Position numbers and translations under genes: made by a program. From Bacteroidales bacterium (GTDB lineage Bacteria; Bacteroidota; Bacteroidia; Bacteroidales; UBA932): DNA of 64,000 nucleotides. The notes under the pieces were generated by a model. The model was not told the DNA's origin, did no database searches, and saw only the letters and a program-made list of their open reading frames with translations. The DNA is taken from assembly GCA_017395045.1 (NCBI GenBank), contig JAFPWG010000014.1:95481-159480 (forward strand), written 5' to 3'. How positions within the stretch are numbered: position 1 is the first letter of the stretch; the number at the start of each line of letters is the position of its first letter. This document shows positions 47,887-55,268 of this stretch, piece after piece.

Positions 47887-48858
47887 CTATTCTCTGTTTT
47901 GCTTGGCGCTCATAGGGAAAAAAGCGTCCACGACCTGTTGCTCCAGCCTGGCGATTCTCGCCACTTGGCCATTGGAGGCGCCCCATTTGTTTTTCAGGAT
48001 GATGGCCAGTTCTTTCCGCTGTTGCAGGGGGAGTTCCCTCACGCTGTCGTAGCCGAATTGGGATTTGCTGAGCTGTTGGGCCGTGATAAAGAGTTCATCG
48101 TCGTTCAGGTTGGGGCGTTCTCCCAACCGGTTTGACACTTCGCACTGGGCTTCGACATTCTTGAACACCCACCAGGTAAATCTCCGGGCATTGGGAAACA
48201 GCCGCTCAACCAGTTGATAATCAACAAAACTTTCCGGAGCGATCATATGGTCCCGAATCCGAAATGACGAATCCAGTTCCGGGTTTGGGGAGCGAGTGAT
48301 CTCCCGTTTCTCTTTGTAAGTCAGTTCTTCTGGATTCTTCGATACGAGGCAGGGCAGTAAGGGATTGAAATAAAGGAAGCCGCTGCACCAGGGATAGGCC
48401 AGGGGGTTGACATTGACCTGGACCACATAGGGATTTCGGATGACATAGGCTATCTCATTCCGGAACTGGGTCAAGCTCTCAATCGGCGGTGTGTCCGGAT
48501 TCACTTGGGACATGTCCAATATGCCGGTGCGCCCGCGTCTGGAAAGATAGTTGGACAGCCTTTTCCTCAATCGGTTGAAGAAGGCCAGGCCATCCACCAG
48601 CTCTCCCTGGATGATGAAATGGAAGTGGTTGCTCATCAGGGCATAAGCAAGAATGTCGACGTGGAATTCCTTTGCAGTGGTGGCGATCAGGTTGATGGCG
48701 ACCTTCCGCTCTTCGTCATTCTCAAAGATCAGCCCGTCTTCGAGCGGTTTAGTGTGCAGATGATAAAATGGACCGGATTCCTGGAATAAACGCACTTGCA
48801 TCCATTCGACCTGCCGCTCGGTCAACGGCTTGGGTTGGGGTCTGACATACTGTTCCAT
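47887..48858 (-). CDS. REP-associated tyrosine transposase (Y1/HUH, IS200-like)
   Basis: A 323-residue Y1_Tnp-family protein. The metal-binding HUH motif is H78-F-H80 in SNHFHFII, and the nucleophilic tyrosine is expected at Y138 in AYVIRNP. A C-terminal ~110-residue extension ends in a helix-turn-helix-like part (KNKWGASNGQVARIARL). These enzymes nick and rejoin single-stranded palindromic ends; domesticated RAYTs act on REP sequences rather than moving themselves. Two palindromes lie on each side of this gene. A TAGGTTTG -7 box lies 24 bases upstream of the ATG. The frame is intact, so the protein may be active. Confidence 0.85.
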   Translation of the reverse strand: MEQYVRPQPKPLTERQVEWMQVRLFQESGPFYHLHTKPLEDGLIFENDEERKVAINLIATTAKEFHVDILAYALMSNHFHFIIQGELVDGLAFFNRLRKRLSNYLSRRGRTGILDMSQVNPDTPPIESLTQFRNEIAYVIRNPYVVQVNVNPLAYPWCSGFLYFNPLLPCLVSKNPEELTYKEKREITRSPNPELDSSFRIRDHMIAPESFVDYQLVERLFPNARRFTWWVFKNVEAQCEVSNRLGERPNLNDDELFITAQQLSKSQFGYDSVRELPLQQRKELAIILKNKWGASNGQVARIARLEQQVVDAFFPMSAKQNRE

Positions 48859-48882
48859 CGCTTCAAATCAATCATGTACCTG

Positions 48883-48890
48883 CAAACCTA
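48883..48890 (-). promoter_or_regulatory. -7 promoter box TAGGTTTG of the RAYT gene
   Basis: TAnnTTTG match on the minus strand, 24 bases before the ATG; it lies inside the module, between the gene and palindrome 3. Confidence 0.45.
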
Positions 48891-48980
48891 TGAAATCCCT
48901 TCCTGAAATCAATGGGTTGGCATGTTGTCTCAGGTGGATTTTAATGATTCTTGCTTTTTTTTTTACGTTTTTTTGGAAAT

Positions 48981-49011
48981 AACTGTGTAAAATGGGCCGT
49001 ATTACACAGTT
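48981..49011. repeat. RAYT-flanking palindrome 3
   Basis: Inverted repeat AACTGTGTAA(aat) / (gta)TTACACAGTT around loop GGGCC; resembles palindrome 2. Confidence 0.8.
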
Positions 49012-49030
49012 TCCTGCCTATACAACGAAT

Positions 49031-49061
49031 AATTGTGCAAAACAGGTTGTTTTGCACAATT
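49031..49061. repeat. RAYT-flanking palindrome 4
   Basis: Perfect 13-bp inverted repeat AATTGTGCAAAAC / GTTTTGCACAATT with loop AGGTT, 19 bases after palindrome 3. It ends 45 bases from the upp stop. Confidence 0.85.
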
Positions 49062-49105
49062 ACCGTTGTTCGGAAAGGGCGGGAGGGAGGAGCCGTAGGT
49101 GGGGT

Positions 49106-49759
49106 CTACAGCTTTTCTCCGAAGGCGAGGTCGCCGGCGTCGCCGATGCCGGGGATGATGTAGCTGCGGCCGGTGAGCTCCTCGTCGACGGCGGCGACCC
49201 AGAGGGTGACGTTGTCGCCGTAGCGGATGGACAGCTGTTCCACGGCATAACTGCTTGCGATGGGGGCGATGAGGTGGATGGAGGCGGGTTCACCGCCATC
49301 CTCGACGAGCTTGTCGATGCACACTTCCATGGAGGCGCCCGTGGCGATCAGGGTATCGGCGACCACGAGGGCCTTGCCCTCGAGCGACGGTGTGGAGCAG
49401 TAGTCCACCCGAAGCTCGAAGTAGTCGCCTTTGCCGTACTTCCGGTAGGTGGCCAGGAATCCCGATTCGGCATGGTCGAAGAAGGAGAGGAAGCCCTTCT
49501 GCAGCGGGAGGGCGGCCCGGAGGATGCTGGCGATGACGACCGGCGTGTCGCACGTTTCCACCGTGGCGATGCCAAGCGGTGTCTTGACCTGCTTGGGGGA
49601 GTAGGAAAGAACCTTGGACAGTTCCAGGGCGAAAACCTCTCCGACCCGTTCGAGGTTGACGCGGAAACGCAGACGGTCTTTCTGGATGGACGCATCGCGC
49701 AGTTCCGCGAGGAAGGTATTGAGAACGGACGGTTTCTCTCCGAGATTGACGATCTTCAT
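49106..49759 (-). CDS. upp: Uracil phosphoribosyltransferase
   Basis: Salvages uracil to UMP with PRPP; 217 residues. The PRPP-binding loop is VVADTLIATGAS and the uracil-binding C-terminus includes SYIIPGIGDAGDLAFG. The chosen start (49759, MKIVNLG) gives the typical N-terminus; an in-frame upstream extension overlaps the promoter (TATATTTG, 49786-49793). Its 3' end faces the RAYT module. Confidence 0.94.
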   Translation of the reverse strand: MKIVNLGEKPSVLNTFLAELRDASIQKDRLRFRVNLERVGEVFALELSKVLSYSPKQVKTPLGIATVETCDTPVVIASILRAALPLQKGFLSFFDHAESGFLATYRKYGKGDYFELRVDYCSTPSLEGKALVVADTLIATGASMEVCIDKLVEDGGEPASIHLIAPIASSYAVEQLSIRYGDNVTLWVAAVDEELTGRSYIIPGIGDAGDLAFGEKL

Positions 49760-49785
49760 GGCTATCGACGGTTGGGTTAGGACTA

Positions 49786-49793
49786 CAAATATA
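49786..49793 (-). promoter_or_regulatory. -7 promoter box TATATTTG of upp
   Basis: TAnnTTTG match on the minus strand, 26 bases before the upp ATG. Confidence 0.55.
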
Positions 49794-49808
49794 AGCAATT
49801 CTGCGGAT

Positions 49809-50501
49809 TTACAAGCGCTCCGTCGGGCGGCAGCGCTCGTCCTGGAAGGAATACCAGGCGCCGTCGGAAAGGATTACGTGGTCGAACAGTTTGACGTCCA
49901 GCGCCTTGAGAGCCTGCCGCAGCCGCTGCGTCTCCCGGATGTCCGCCTCGCCGGGCCGGGGACTGCCGGAAGGGTGGTTGTGGACCAGGATGACGGCTTT
50001 CGCCTGATGGCCGATGACACCTCGCAGGACGAACTTCGGGTCGATGAGCGTGGCGTCGGCCGTTCCGGACGTGAGCCGCTCCCGCCCCGTCACATGGTTG
50101 GAACGGTTCAGGTACAGCACCCAGCATTCCTCGTGGTCCAGCCCCTTCAGCAGCGGCAGCATCAGGCGCACCACATCCTCCGGCCCCGTGACGACGGGCG
50201 GGCCCGCGGACGCTTCGGAGAAGTAGCGCCGTCCCAGTTCCAGGGCGGCGGCGATGGTGACGGCCCGCGCGGGGCCTACGGACCGGGCTTTCATCAACTC
50301 TTTCGGAGTCCGTTTGCAGAGTTCCGTGAGCCGGCCTCCCGCCGAGGAGAGCAGCGCCTGCGCTGCCTCTACGGCGTTCGTCCCCGGCGTCCCGGAGGAA
50401 ATGAATATGGCCAGCAGTTCGGCATTGCCCAGGGCTCCTGGCCCTAGCCGGAGCAATTTTTCCCGGGGGCGCTCGTCCCGGTCCCAATCCAACAGCTTCA
50501 T
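49809..50501 (-). CDS. radC: RadC-like JAMM-domain protein
   Basis: A 230-residue RadC-family protein: N-terminal helix-hairpin-helix part (LLRLGPGALGNAELLAIFISSG) and a JAB/MPN (JAMM) domain with VHNHPSGSPRPGEAD, the metal-binding HxHx(n)D signature. The name comes from an old repair phenotype; the biochemical role is unsettled. Start set by the canonical MKLLDWDRDERPREKLL; a TATCTTTG box ends five bases upstream, so the message is near-leaderless. Confidence 0.92.
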   Translation of the reverse strand: MKLLDWDRDERPREKLLRLGPGALGNAELLAIFISSGTPGTNAVEAAQALLSSAGGRLTELCKRTPKELMKARSVGPARAVTIAAALELGRRYFSEASAGPPVVTGPEDVVRLMLPLLKGLDHEECWVLYLNRSNHVTGRERLTSGTADATLIDPKFVLRGVIGHQAKAVILVHNHPSGSPRPGEADIRETQRLRQALKALDVKLFDHVILSDGAWYSFQDERCRPTERL

Positions 50502-50506
50502 GCGCC

Positions 50507-50514
50507 CAAAGATA
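50507..50514 (-). promoter_or_regulatory. -7 promoter box TATCTTTG of radC
   Basis: TAnnTTTG match on the minus strand, five bases before the radC ATG. Confidence 0.6.
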
Positions 50515-50530
50515 GGGTATGGAAAAGAAA

Positions 50531-50562
50531 AACAACACAAGCTGTTGATAACTTGTGTTGTT
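50531..50562 (-). terminator. Terminator of the carboxyltransferase gene
   Basis: Perfect 11-bp stem AACAACACAAG / CTTGTGTTGTT. On the minus strand it is followed by TTTTCTTTTC. It lies just downstream of the gene ending at 50585. Confidence 0.85.
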
Positions 50563-50584
50563 TCAGGGGGTAAATTAATCTTTT

Positions 50585-52369
50585 TTACTGGACGAAGGCC
50601 ACGATTTCGTTCTTGGCCACATTGTCGCCCTGCTTTCCGAGCACGGCAACGATCCGGCCGTCCACGGCGGCGACGATTTCCTCCATGCCGTACCAGGCCT
50701 GCACGTGGCCGATCACCTGACCCGCCTTCACGGCCGTTCCCACGGCGGGAGCGGCGGAGGTGTCGTCCACATCGACCTGCCACAGGAGCTGGCCCTTGAC
50801 GGGTACCTGCACCGGCGTGGCCTTCGGGTACTTGGCCACATATTCGTCGACGGAGAACTTGGGCATCTCCACGACCGGGCGGGTGACCACGATGGGGGCG
50901 CCGGCCTTGGCCTTCAGGTCGGCCAGGTCCTTGTTGAAGCGCTCCTTGGCGATGCCGCTGCGGTAGTCGCGGTACTGACGCTCGAACATGGCCATGTTCA
51001 GGAGTTCCTCGTCGTCCTCGCCGCAGTCCCAGCCTTCTTCCTTCATCATCTCGCGAAACTTCGGAAGCTCGTTGGGATACATGTCCTGCGGGTTTCCGGT
51101 GTAGAACTCCATGCCCTTTTCCTTGGCCAGGGCCACGATCTCCGGATCCAGCTCGCCAGGCAGTTTGCCCATCTTGCCCAGGATCATGCCCCAGGCGTCC
51201 TTATCGATGGAAGCCCAGCGCGGCTTGTCGTTGAGCATGTTGAACAGGTTCATCAGCGCGATGTTCTTCACGTACTGGCTGAACGGGGTCACGAGCGGCG
51301 GATAGCCGAGGCGCGGCCATACGTATTCGACCTCTTCGAAGAGCTTCACCATCAGCGTGTCGAGGCTCATCTCCGGCCGGCCGTGTGAGCGCTGGGCGGC
51401 GTTGATCGCGCCCTGGAAGCCTCTCAGGTCGGCCATCATGGAACCCATCATGCCGCCGGGCAGGCCGCAGCCCACCAGCAGGGAGGACATCTGGGAATTG
51501 GCCGGAAGGATCCAGTAACCCAGGAAGTCGTCGATGAACTCCTGCGTGAGGCGGCGCACCTCCATGTAGGCGTCCATGTTGACGTCTTTCACCAGAAAGC
51601 CGTCGGCCTTCATCATCTGCTGCATGGATATCACGTCGGGATGGACCTTGCCCCAGGAGAGGGGTTCGACGGCGCAGTCCAGGTAGTCCGCGCCGGCGCG
51701 GGCCACTTCCAGCATGGAGGCCGGAGAGAAGCCGGGGCCGGTATGGCCATGGTACTGGACCTTGATGTGCGGATATTTCTTCTTGATGCCGGCCACGAGC
51801 TGACCGAGCTCGGTCGGACGACCGACACCGGCCATGTCCTTGAGGCAGATTTCATCAGTGCCGTACTCGACCAGCTTGTCCACGACGCCCAGATAGTATT
51901 CCACCGTGTGTACGGGGGAGTGGGTGATGGACAGGGCCGCCTGCGAAATCATGCCTGCCTTCTTCGCATATTCGATGGAGAGCTTGAGGTTGCGGTGGTC
52001 GTTGAGGCCGCAGAAAGAGCGGGCGATATCGGTTCCCTGCTTTTTCTTCACCTTGAACATCAGTTCACGGACGTCCGCGGGGACGGGATACATGCGGATA
52101 GCGTTCAGGCCGCGCTCCAGCATATGGGTCTGGATTCCCGCCTTGCGGAGGGGAGCCGTCCATTTGCGCACGGAGACGTTGGGATTCTCGCCGTAGAGCA
52201 GGTTCACCTGCTCGAAGGCGCCGCCGTTGGTTTCCACCCGGTCGAAGCATCCCATGTCCACGATGGCGGGAGCCACCCGTACCAGCTGGTCCACACGCGG
52301 TTGATACCTGCCGGAACTCTGCCACATATCCCTATATACCAGGGAGAACTTGATTTCACGTTTTGCCAT
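50585..52369 (-). CDS. Carboxyltransferase subunit (oxaloacetate decarboxylase alpha / PycB-like) with a lysine-less biotinyl domain
   Basis: A 594-residue protein with a TIM-barrel carboxyltransferase domain (SLVYRDMWQSSGRYQ, DMAGVGRP, YHGHTGPG with metal-binding histidines), a conserved carboxylase domain (about 300-480), and a C-terminal lipoyl/biotinyl-fold domain. It should move a carboxyl group between biotin and pyruvate/oxaloacetate. However, the biotin attachment site, normally EAMKM, reads QAWYGMEEI: the lysine is replaced by tyrosine, so it cannot be biotinylated there. A separate biotin carrier would be needed, or the protein has another role. No partner subunit is adjacent. A TATATTTG box lies 21 bases upstream and a hairpin terminator follows. 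Confidence 0.85.
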   Translation of the reverse strand: MAKREIKFSLVYRDMWQSSGRYQPRVDQLVRVAPAIVDMGCFDRVETNGGAFEQVNLLYGENPNVSVRKWTAPLRKAGIQTHMLERGLNAIRMYPVPADVRELMFKVKKKQGTDIARSFCGLNDHRNLKLSIEYAKKAGMISQAALSITHSPVHTVEYYLGVVDKLVEYGTDEICLKDMAGVGRPTELGQLVAGIKKKYPHIKVQYHGHTGPGFSPASMLEVARAGADYLDCAVEPLSWGKVHPDVISMQQMMKADGFLVKDVNMDAYMEVRRLTQEFIDDFLGYWILPANSQMSSLLVGCGLPGGMMGSMMADLRGFQGAINAAQRSHGRPEMSLDTLMVKLFEEVEYVWPRLGYPPLVTPFSQYVKNIALMNLFNMLNDKPRWASIDKDAWGMILGKMGKLPGELDPEIVALAKEKGMEFYTGNPQDMYPNELPKFREMMKEEGWDCGEDDEELLNMAMFERQYRDYRSGIAKERFNKDLADLKAKAGAPIVVTRPVVEMPKFSVDEYVAKYPKATPVQVPVKGQLLWQVDVDDTSAAPAVGTAVKAGQVIGHVQAWYGMEEIVAAVDGRIVAVLGKQGDNVAKNEIVAFVQ

Positions 52370-52390
52370 ATCTGTTTGTTTGTCAATTCA

Positions 52391-52398
52391 CAAATATA
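52391..52398 (-). promoter_or_regulatory. -7 promoter box TATATTTG of the carboxyltransferase gene
   Basis: TAnnTTTG match on the minus strand, 21 bases before the ATG. Confidence 0.55.
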
Positions 52399-52403
52399 AG
52401 AAA

Positions 52404-53348
52404 TTATTCCATTTCCCCAGCGAAAAAACGCACCATCGCATCACGAATTTCGTAAAACCGGGATGTATACTGCAGGTCGTCGTCCAAATGGAGCCGGTGA
52501 CGCGCTTCTTCACAAGGATGGTGCTCGGCCCGGAGGCCGATGGAAACCGCTTTCCCGTAAATGGCATGCGTTCCGTACATCTTGTCCGACAGCAGTTTGC
52601 CGGCGAACCCGAGCGGATAGCCGCCGTCATAGGGCATCACCGGGTCGGCGACGGACTGGAAGGACAGGATGGGTACGGAAGCGTTCTCCAGGACGGAGAG
52701 GTCGTGGACGGACCCCCATAGGTTCGCGACGGCCCGGATGCGGAAGTCCTCCCGGTGGAGCCGGGGCCGGACTTCTTTCATCGGCCCGTTCCCATAGAGC
52801 CGGAAAGCCAGATTCAGGGCGGTCATTGCTCCCGCACTCGTTCCGGCGAGGAACACGCGGTCCTTGTCAATATGCAGATCCTCCCGTCCGAACAGATATT
52901 CCAGGGCGGTGTCGGCATCTTCCAGGGCGCGGTATTCGGCCTGCCGGATCTCCTTCTTCGTGGCGTGGAATCCGAGCCGGTAGTCGATGGACACGGCGAC
53001 GTATCCGAGGGAGGCGAAATACTCGCACCATCCGGCCTGACCCGGTTCGGTCTTGTGGCCGATGAAAAAGGATCCCCCGTGCATCATCAGCAGAAGCGGC
53101 CGCGGCTCGTTCCCGTCGTCGGAAGGACGGTAGATATCCATCTCCAAGGTGACGGGCTTCGGGATCCCGGAATGGAACAGCAGCCGGACCGTGGACTGTT
53201 TGTCCCCCACGGGGGCGTGGGTGTAGTATCCCTTCACCGTGGCGTAGGAGACATCCCGTTCCACTTTCACTTCGTGTACGGGCTCGGTATGTTTCTCCGG
53301 AGAAGCGAGGGCCATCGTGCAGGCGACCAGAAGGGTGAACAAGCTCAT
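52404..53348 (-). CDS. Exported alpha/beta-hydrolase (esterase-like)
   Basis: A 314-residue protein with a short N-terminal signal sequence (about residues 1-16) and an esterase/lipase fold. The oxyanion loop is MHGGSFF, the nucleophile elbow is GTSAGAM, and a catalytic aspartate and histidine are expected near VADPVMPYDG and the C-terminal HH region. Related to carbohydrate-esterase-like or BD-FAE-type hydrolases; the substrate is unknown. It is two bases downstream of the flavodoxin-fold gene and probably co-transcribed. Confidence 0.8.
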   Translation of the reverse strand: MSLFTLLVACTMALASPEKHTEPVHEVKVERDVSYATVKGYYTHAPVGDKQSTVRLLFHSGIPKPVTLEMDIYRPSDDGNEPRPLLLMMHGGSFFIGHKTEPGQAGWCEYFASLGYVAVSIDYRLGFHATKKEIRQAEYRALEDADTALEYLFGREDLHIDKDRVFLAGTSAGAMTALNLAFRLYGNGPMKEVRPRLHREDFRIRAVANLWGSVHDLSVLENASVPILSFQSVADPVMPYDGGYPLGFAGKLLSDKMYGTHAIYGKAVSIGLRAEHHPCEEARHRLHLDDDLQYTSRFYEIRDAMVRFFAGEME

Positions 53349-53350
53349 TG

Positions 53351-53929
53351 TCAGAATGTTTCAGCCAGCCTGAGGCCGAAACGGGTGGCACTTTCGACCT
53401 TCTCTTCGATTTCTTCGGGAGTGGCGTAGTCCAGGTTCCAGGCGGCGACCGTGAGGATGATGCCCAGGTCCCACAGCCGGGACAGCGCCTGCAGATACGA
53501 AGACCCCTGTTCCCGGGGATCGCCCGTCGGGATATTCATTCCGCGCGTGGTCACATACATCACCTTCTCGCACTTGCAAAGGCCCACGCAGGAGTGCCCG
53601 TTGTCCGTGAACGTAATGTCGAACAGGGAAGTGTGCTCGAAGAATGTCTTCAGCACGGCGGGGAAGCTCATGTCCCAGAACGGCGCCGCAATCAGGATCC
53701 GGTCGGCCGCGGCGATGGTCCTGGCCGCTTCCAGAGCCCATTCGGGAATGATCCCGGCCGCCCTGTCGGCATAAGTCCTGGGTGTCAGGGGTTCCATCGG
53801 CATTTCCGTCAGGTCGTACCGGACGATTTCATATCGCTTGGCCAGCACCTGGATGATGGGGGCCGCAATCCGCCGGGTCCGGGATTCTTCCTCCCGGATG
53901 CAGGCGTCGATCACTACGAGTTTCTTCAT
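53351..53929 (-). CDS. Flavodoxin-fold NAD(P)H-dependent oxidoreductase (azoreductase-like)
   Basis: A 192-residue protein of the AzoR/NQO family. The N-terminal strand is MKKLVVIDACIREEESRT, a Ser/Arg-rich FMN phosphate loop, followed by AAPFWDMSFPAVLKTFFEH, typical of these FMN enzymes. Extra cysteines (CVGLCKCEK) sit in the middle. Likely reduces quinones, azo or nitro compounds. A TATCTTTG box lies 17 bases upstream. Confidence 0.82.
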   Translation of the reverse strand: MKKLVVIDACIREEESRTRRIAAPIIQVLAKRYEIVRYDLTEMPMEPLTPRTYADRAAGIIPEWALEAARTIAAADRILIAAPFWDMSFPAVLKTFFEHTSLFDITFTDNGHSCVGLCKCEKVMYVTTRGMNIPTGDPREQGSSYLQALSRLWDLGIILTVAAWNLDYATPEEIEEKVESATRFGLRLAETF

Positions 53930-53946
53930 GTTTCCGTTCTTTTATG

Positions 53947-53954
53947 CAAAGATA
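53947..53954 (-). promoter_or_regulatory. -7 promoter box TATCTTTG of the oxidoreductase-esterase pair
   Basis: TAnnTTTG match on the minus strand, 17 bases before the ATG. Confidence 0.55.
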
Positions 53955-54017
53955 GCAAAAGTCTCGTGCAAGATTCGGAGGAATAGGGAATTATATGGGA
54001 GGAAAATGATTGACGAC

Positions 54018-54515
54018 ATGAAAAAACTGATGATTCTGGCGGCTTTGTCCGCGTTGGCCTTCTCCTGTGGGAAAGAAGAAAAAGTATATACCGAAGATGA
54101 ACTGGGCGTAATCATAGAATGGAACAGCAGTGGCTGGAGTGAGGTCTATAATGACCTGGAGGGAACAGTGACGCTGGTAACCACCTATCCGGACATCCAT
54201 TTTTCGGAAAAGACGACAGAGAAGACATCCGTCATCGAGCCCGGCGATTTCGTCAAACTGGAGACGGGTGCATTCATGCCGGGCGTTTCCATCGGGGAGA
54301 GCCTTTCCGCGTCCATCAGACTTAGCGACGGTACCGAAATCCTGTGTACGCACGGGGCCGACAATGCCTGGTCCAAACGATTCTACGAGACCTTCACGCA
54401 GCGCCAGGAACAGGAGATCATTGATTTCCACGGAAAGAAGCTCCGCCATAACCTGGGCGTCCAGACCTATCACATCGACAGGACGCTCGTCGATCTGTGG
54501 CAGGCGGGACAGTAG
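54018..54515 (+). CDS. Lipoprotein of unknown function
   Basis: A 165-residue protein with lipoprotein signal MKKLMILAALSALAFSC. The mature part is acidic and beta-rich, with no recognised domain. An ATG at 54006, four codons earlier and close to a GGGAGG stretch, is an alternative start; the chosen one gives the cleanest signal peptide. Base composition is still mixed, but this gene opens the AT-richer accessory part of the window. Confidence 0.65.
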   Translation: MKKLMILAALSALAFSCGKEEKVYTEDELGVIIEWNSSGWSEVYNDLEGTVTLVTTYPDIHFSEKTTEKTSVIEPGDFVKLETGAFMPGVSIGESLSASIRLSDGTEILCTHGADNAWSKRFYETFTQRQEQEIIDFHGKKLRHNLGVQTYHIDRTLVDLWQAGQ

Positions 54516-54532
54516 ATTCCGAAAAGAATGAT

Positions 54533-54540
54533 TATCTTTG
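54533..54540 (+). promoter_or_regulatory. -7 promoter box TATCTTTG before a degraded gene
   Basis: Matches TAnnTTTG, four bases before the ATG at 54545. Confidence 0.5.
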
Positions 54541-54544
54541 ACTC

Positions 54545-54801
54545 ATGGGGAATAAGGATCGCCATTTTATGAAGAAGACAGTCATTCTACTTTTTTTAAG
54601 TACAGGCTGGGTGACGATATCTGGGACTTTTCATACACTTATAACAGGGAAACCGGAACCATTGACATGACGCGGGATGGCAGTGAAACCGTCATGACCA
54701 TCGAGGCATTGACAGATGAAGAACTCATTTTCCATTCTATGTCGGCTCTGGGCTCGCTTTTTTCGGCCAAATCGCAGGTCTTCTGTACCCGGGTGCAATA
54801 G
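54545..54801 (+). pseudogene. Broken exported lipocalin-like protein remnant
   Basis: The ATG at 54545 (or 54569) opens a signal-peptide-like stretch (MKKTVILLFLS), but this frame runs into unrelated residues and stops. A second frame from about 54600 to the TAG at 54799-54801 reads DDIWDFSYTYNRETG and TIEALTDEELIFHS, with the look of the conserved end of Bacteroidota lipocalin-like lipoproteins. The two parts fit a single gene that lost most of its middle and changed frame. Family assignment is by impression only. Confidence 0.45.
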
Positions 54802-54874
54802 GGCCGTAAGCATTTCGGCTCCAGGACACCGTTGGAATCGTGAAATGTTTGTCTGTTTTTGATGGTTGACAAAT

Positions 54875-55132
54875 ATGGGCAAAGCTTTTCATTCGAAATA
54901 CGAGTTTAAGAAACTTGCAGAAACGCTGAGTGTCAGGACAGCGAAAGCCATGGCATCCTGACATCCCGATGGTACGCGTGCGAAAGGTTTGAGAAAACAA
55001 TCACCGAACAAGATCCATATCGTAGATGACAGGAACCGGTTCGGCGATGCCTACGAAAAGAGTTCCAGGATGAGACGGATCCGACGATATCTCAAACATG
55101 CCGCCAGGCAAGTTAAACAGAATGGTTTTTAA
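54875..55132 (+). pseudogene. 86-codon frame interrupted by one in-frame TGA
   Basis: From the ATG at 54875 the frame reads 28 codons (MGKAFHSKYEFKKLAE and so on) to a TGA at 54959-54961, then continues open in the same frame to the TAA at 55130-55132. The second part is very basic (RMRRIRRYLKHAARQ near the end). A terminator starts at the stop codon. It may be a pseudogene by a Trp-to-stop change, two tiny genes, or a sequencing error. No family recognised. Confidence 0.4.
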
Positions 55133-55159
55133 CGCTCACCAATCCGGTGGGCGTTTTTT
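55132..55159 (+). terminator. Terminator after the interrupted 86-codon frame
   Basis: Nine-bp stem ACGCTCACC / GGTGGGCGT (one T-G pair), loop AATCC, then six T. Confidence 0.8.
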
Positions 55160-55207
55160 GTATAGGTGGAATTCGTGATTTGATGACGGAATAAACCTTG
55201 GAATTGC

Positions 55208-55215
55208 TATATTTG
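55208..55215 (+). promoter_or_regulatory. -7 promoter box TATATTTG of the leucine-rich-repeat gene
   Basis: Matches TAnnTTTG, 53 bases before the ATG at 55269. Confidence 0.55.
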
Positions 55216-55268
55216 TAAAGAATACCACGATAACCATTTTTATAGTCTTTGTATCATCTTTCAACGCT

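Noticed and set aside
47790-49061. The palindromes as a CRISPR array
   Set aside because: Only four copies in two pairs separated by a gene, with dissimilar units; no regular repeat-spacer series and no cas genes.
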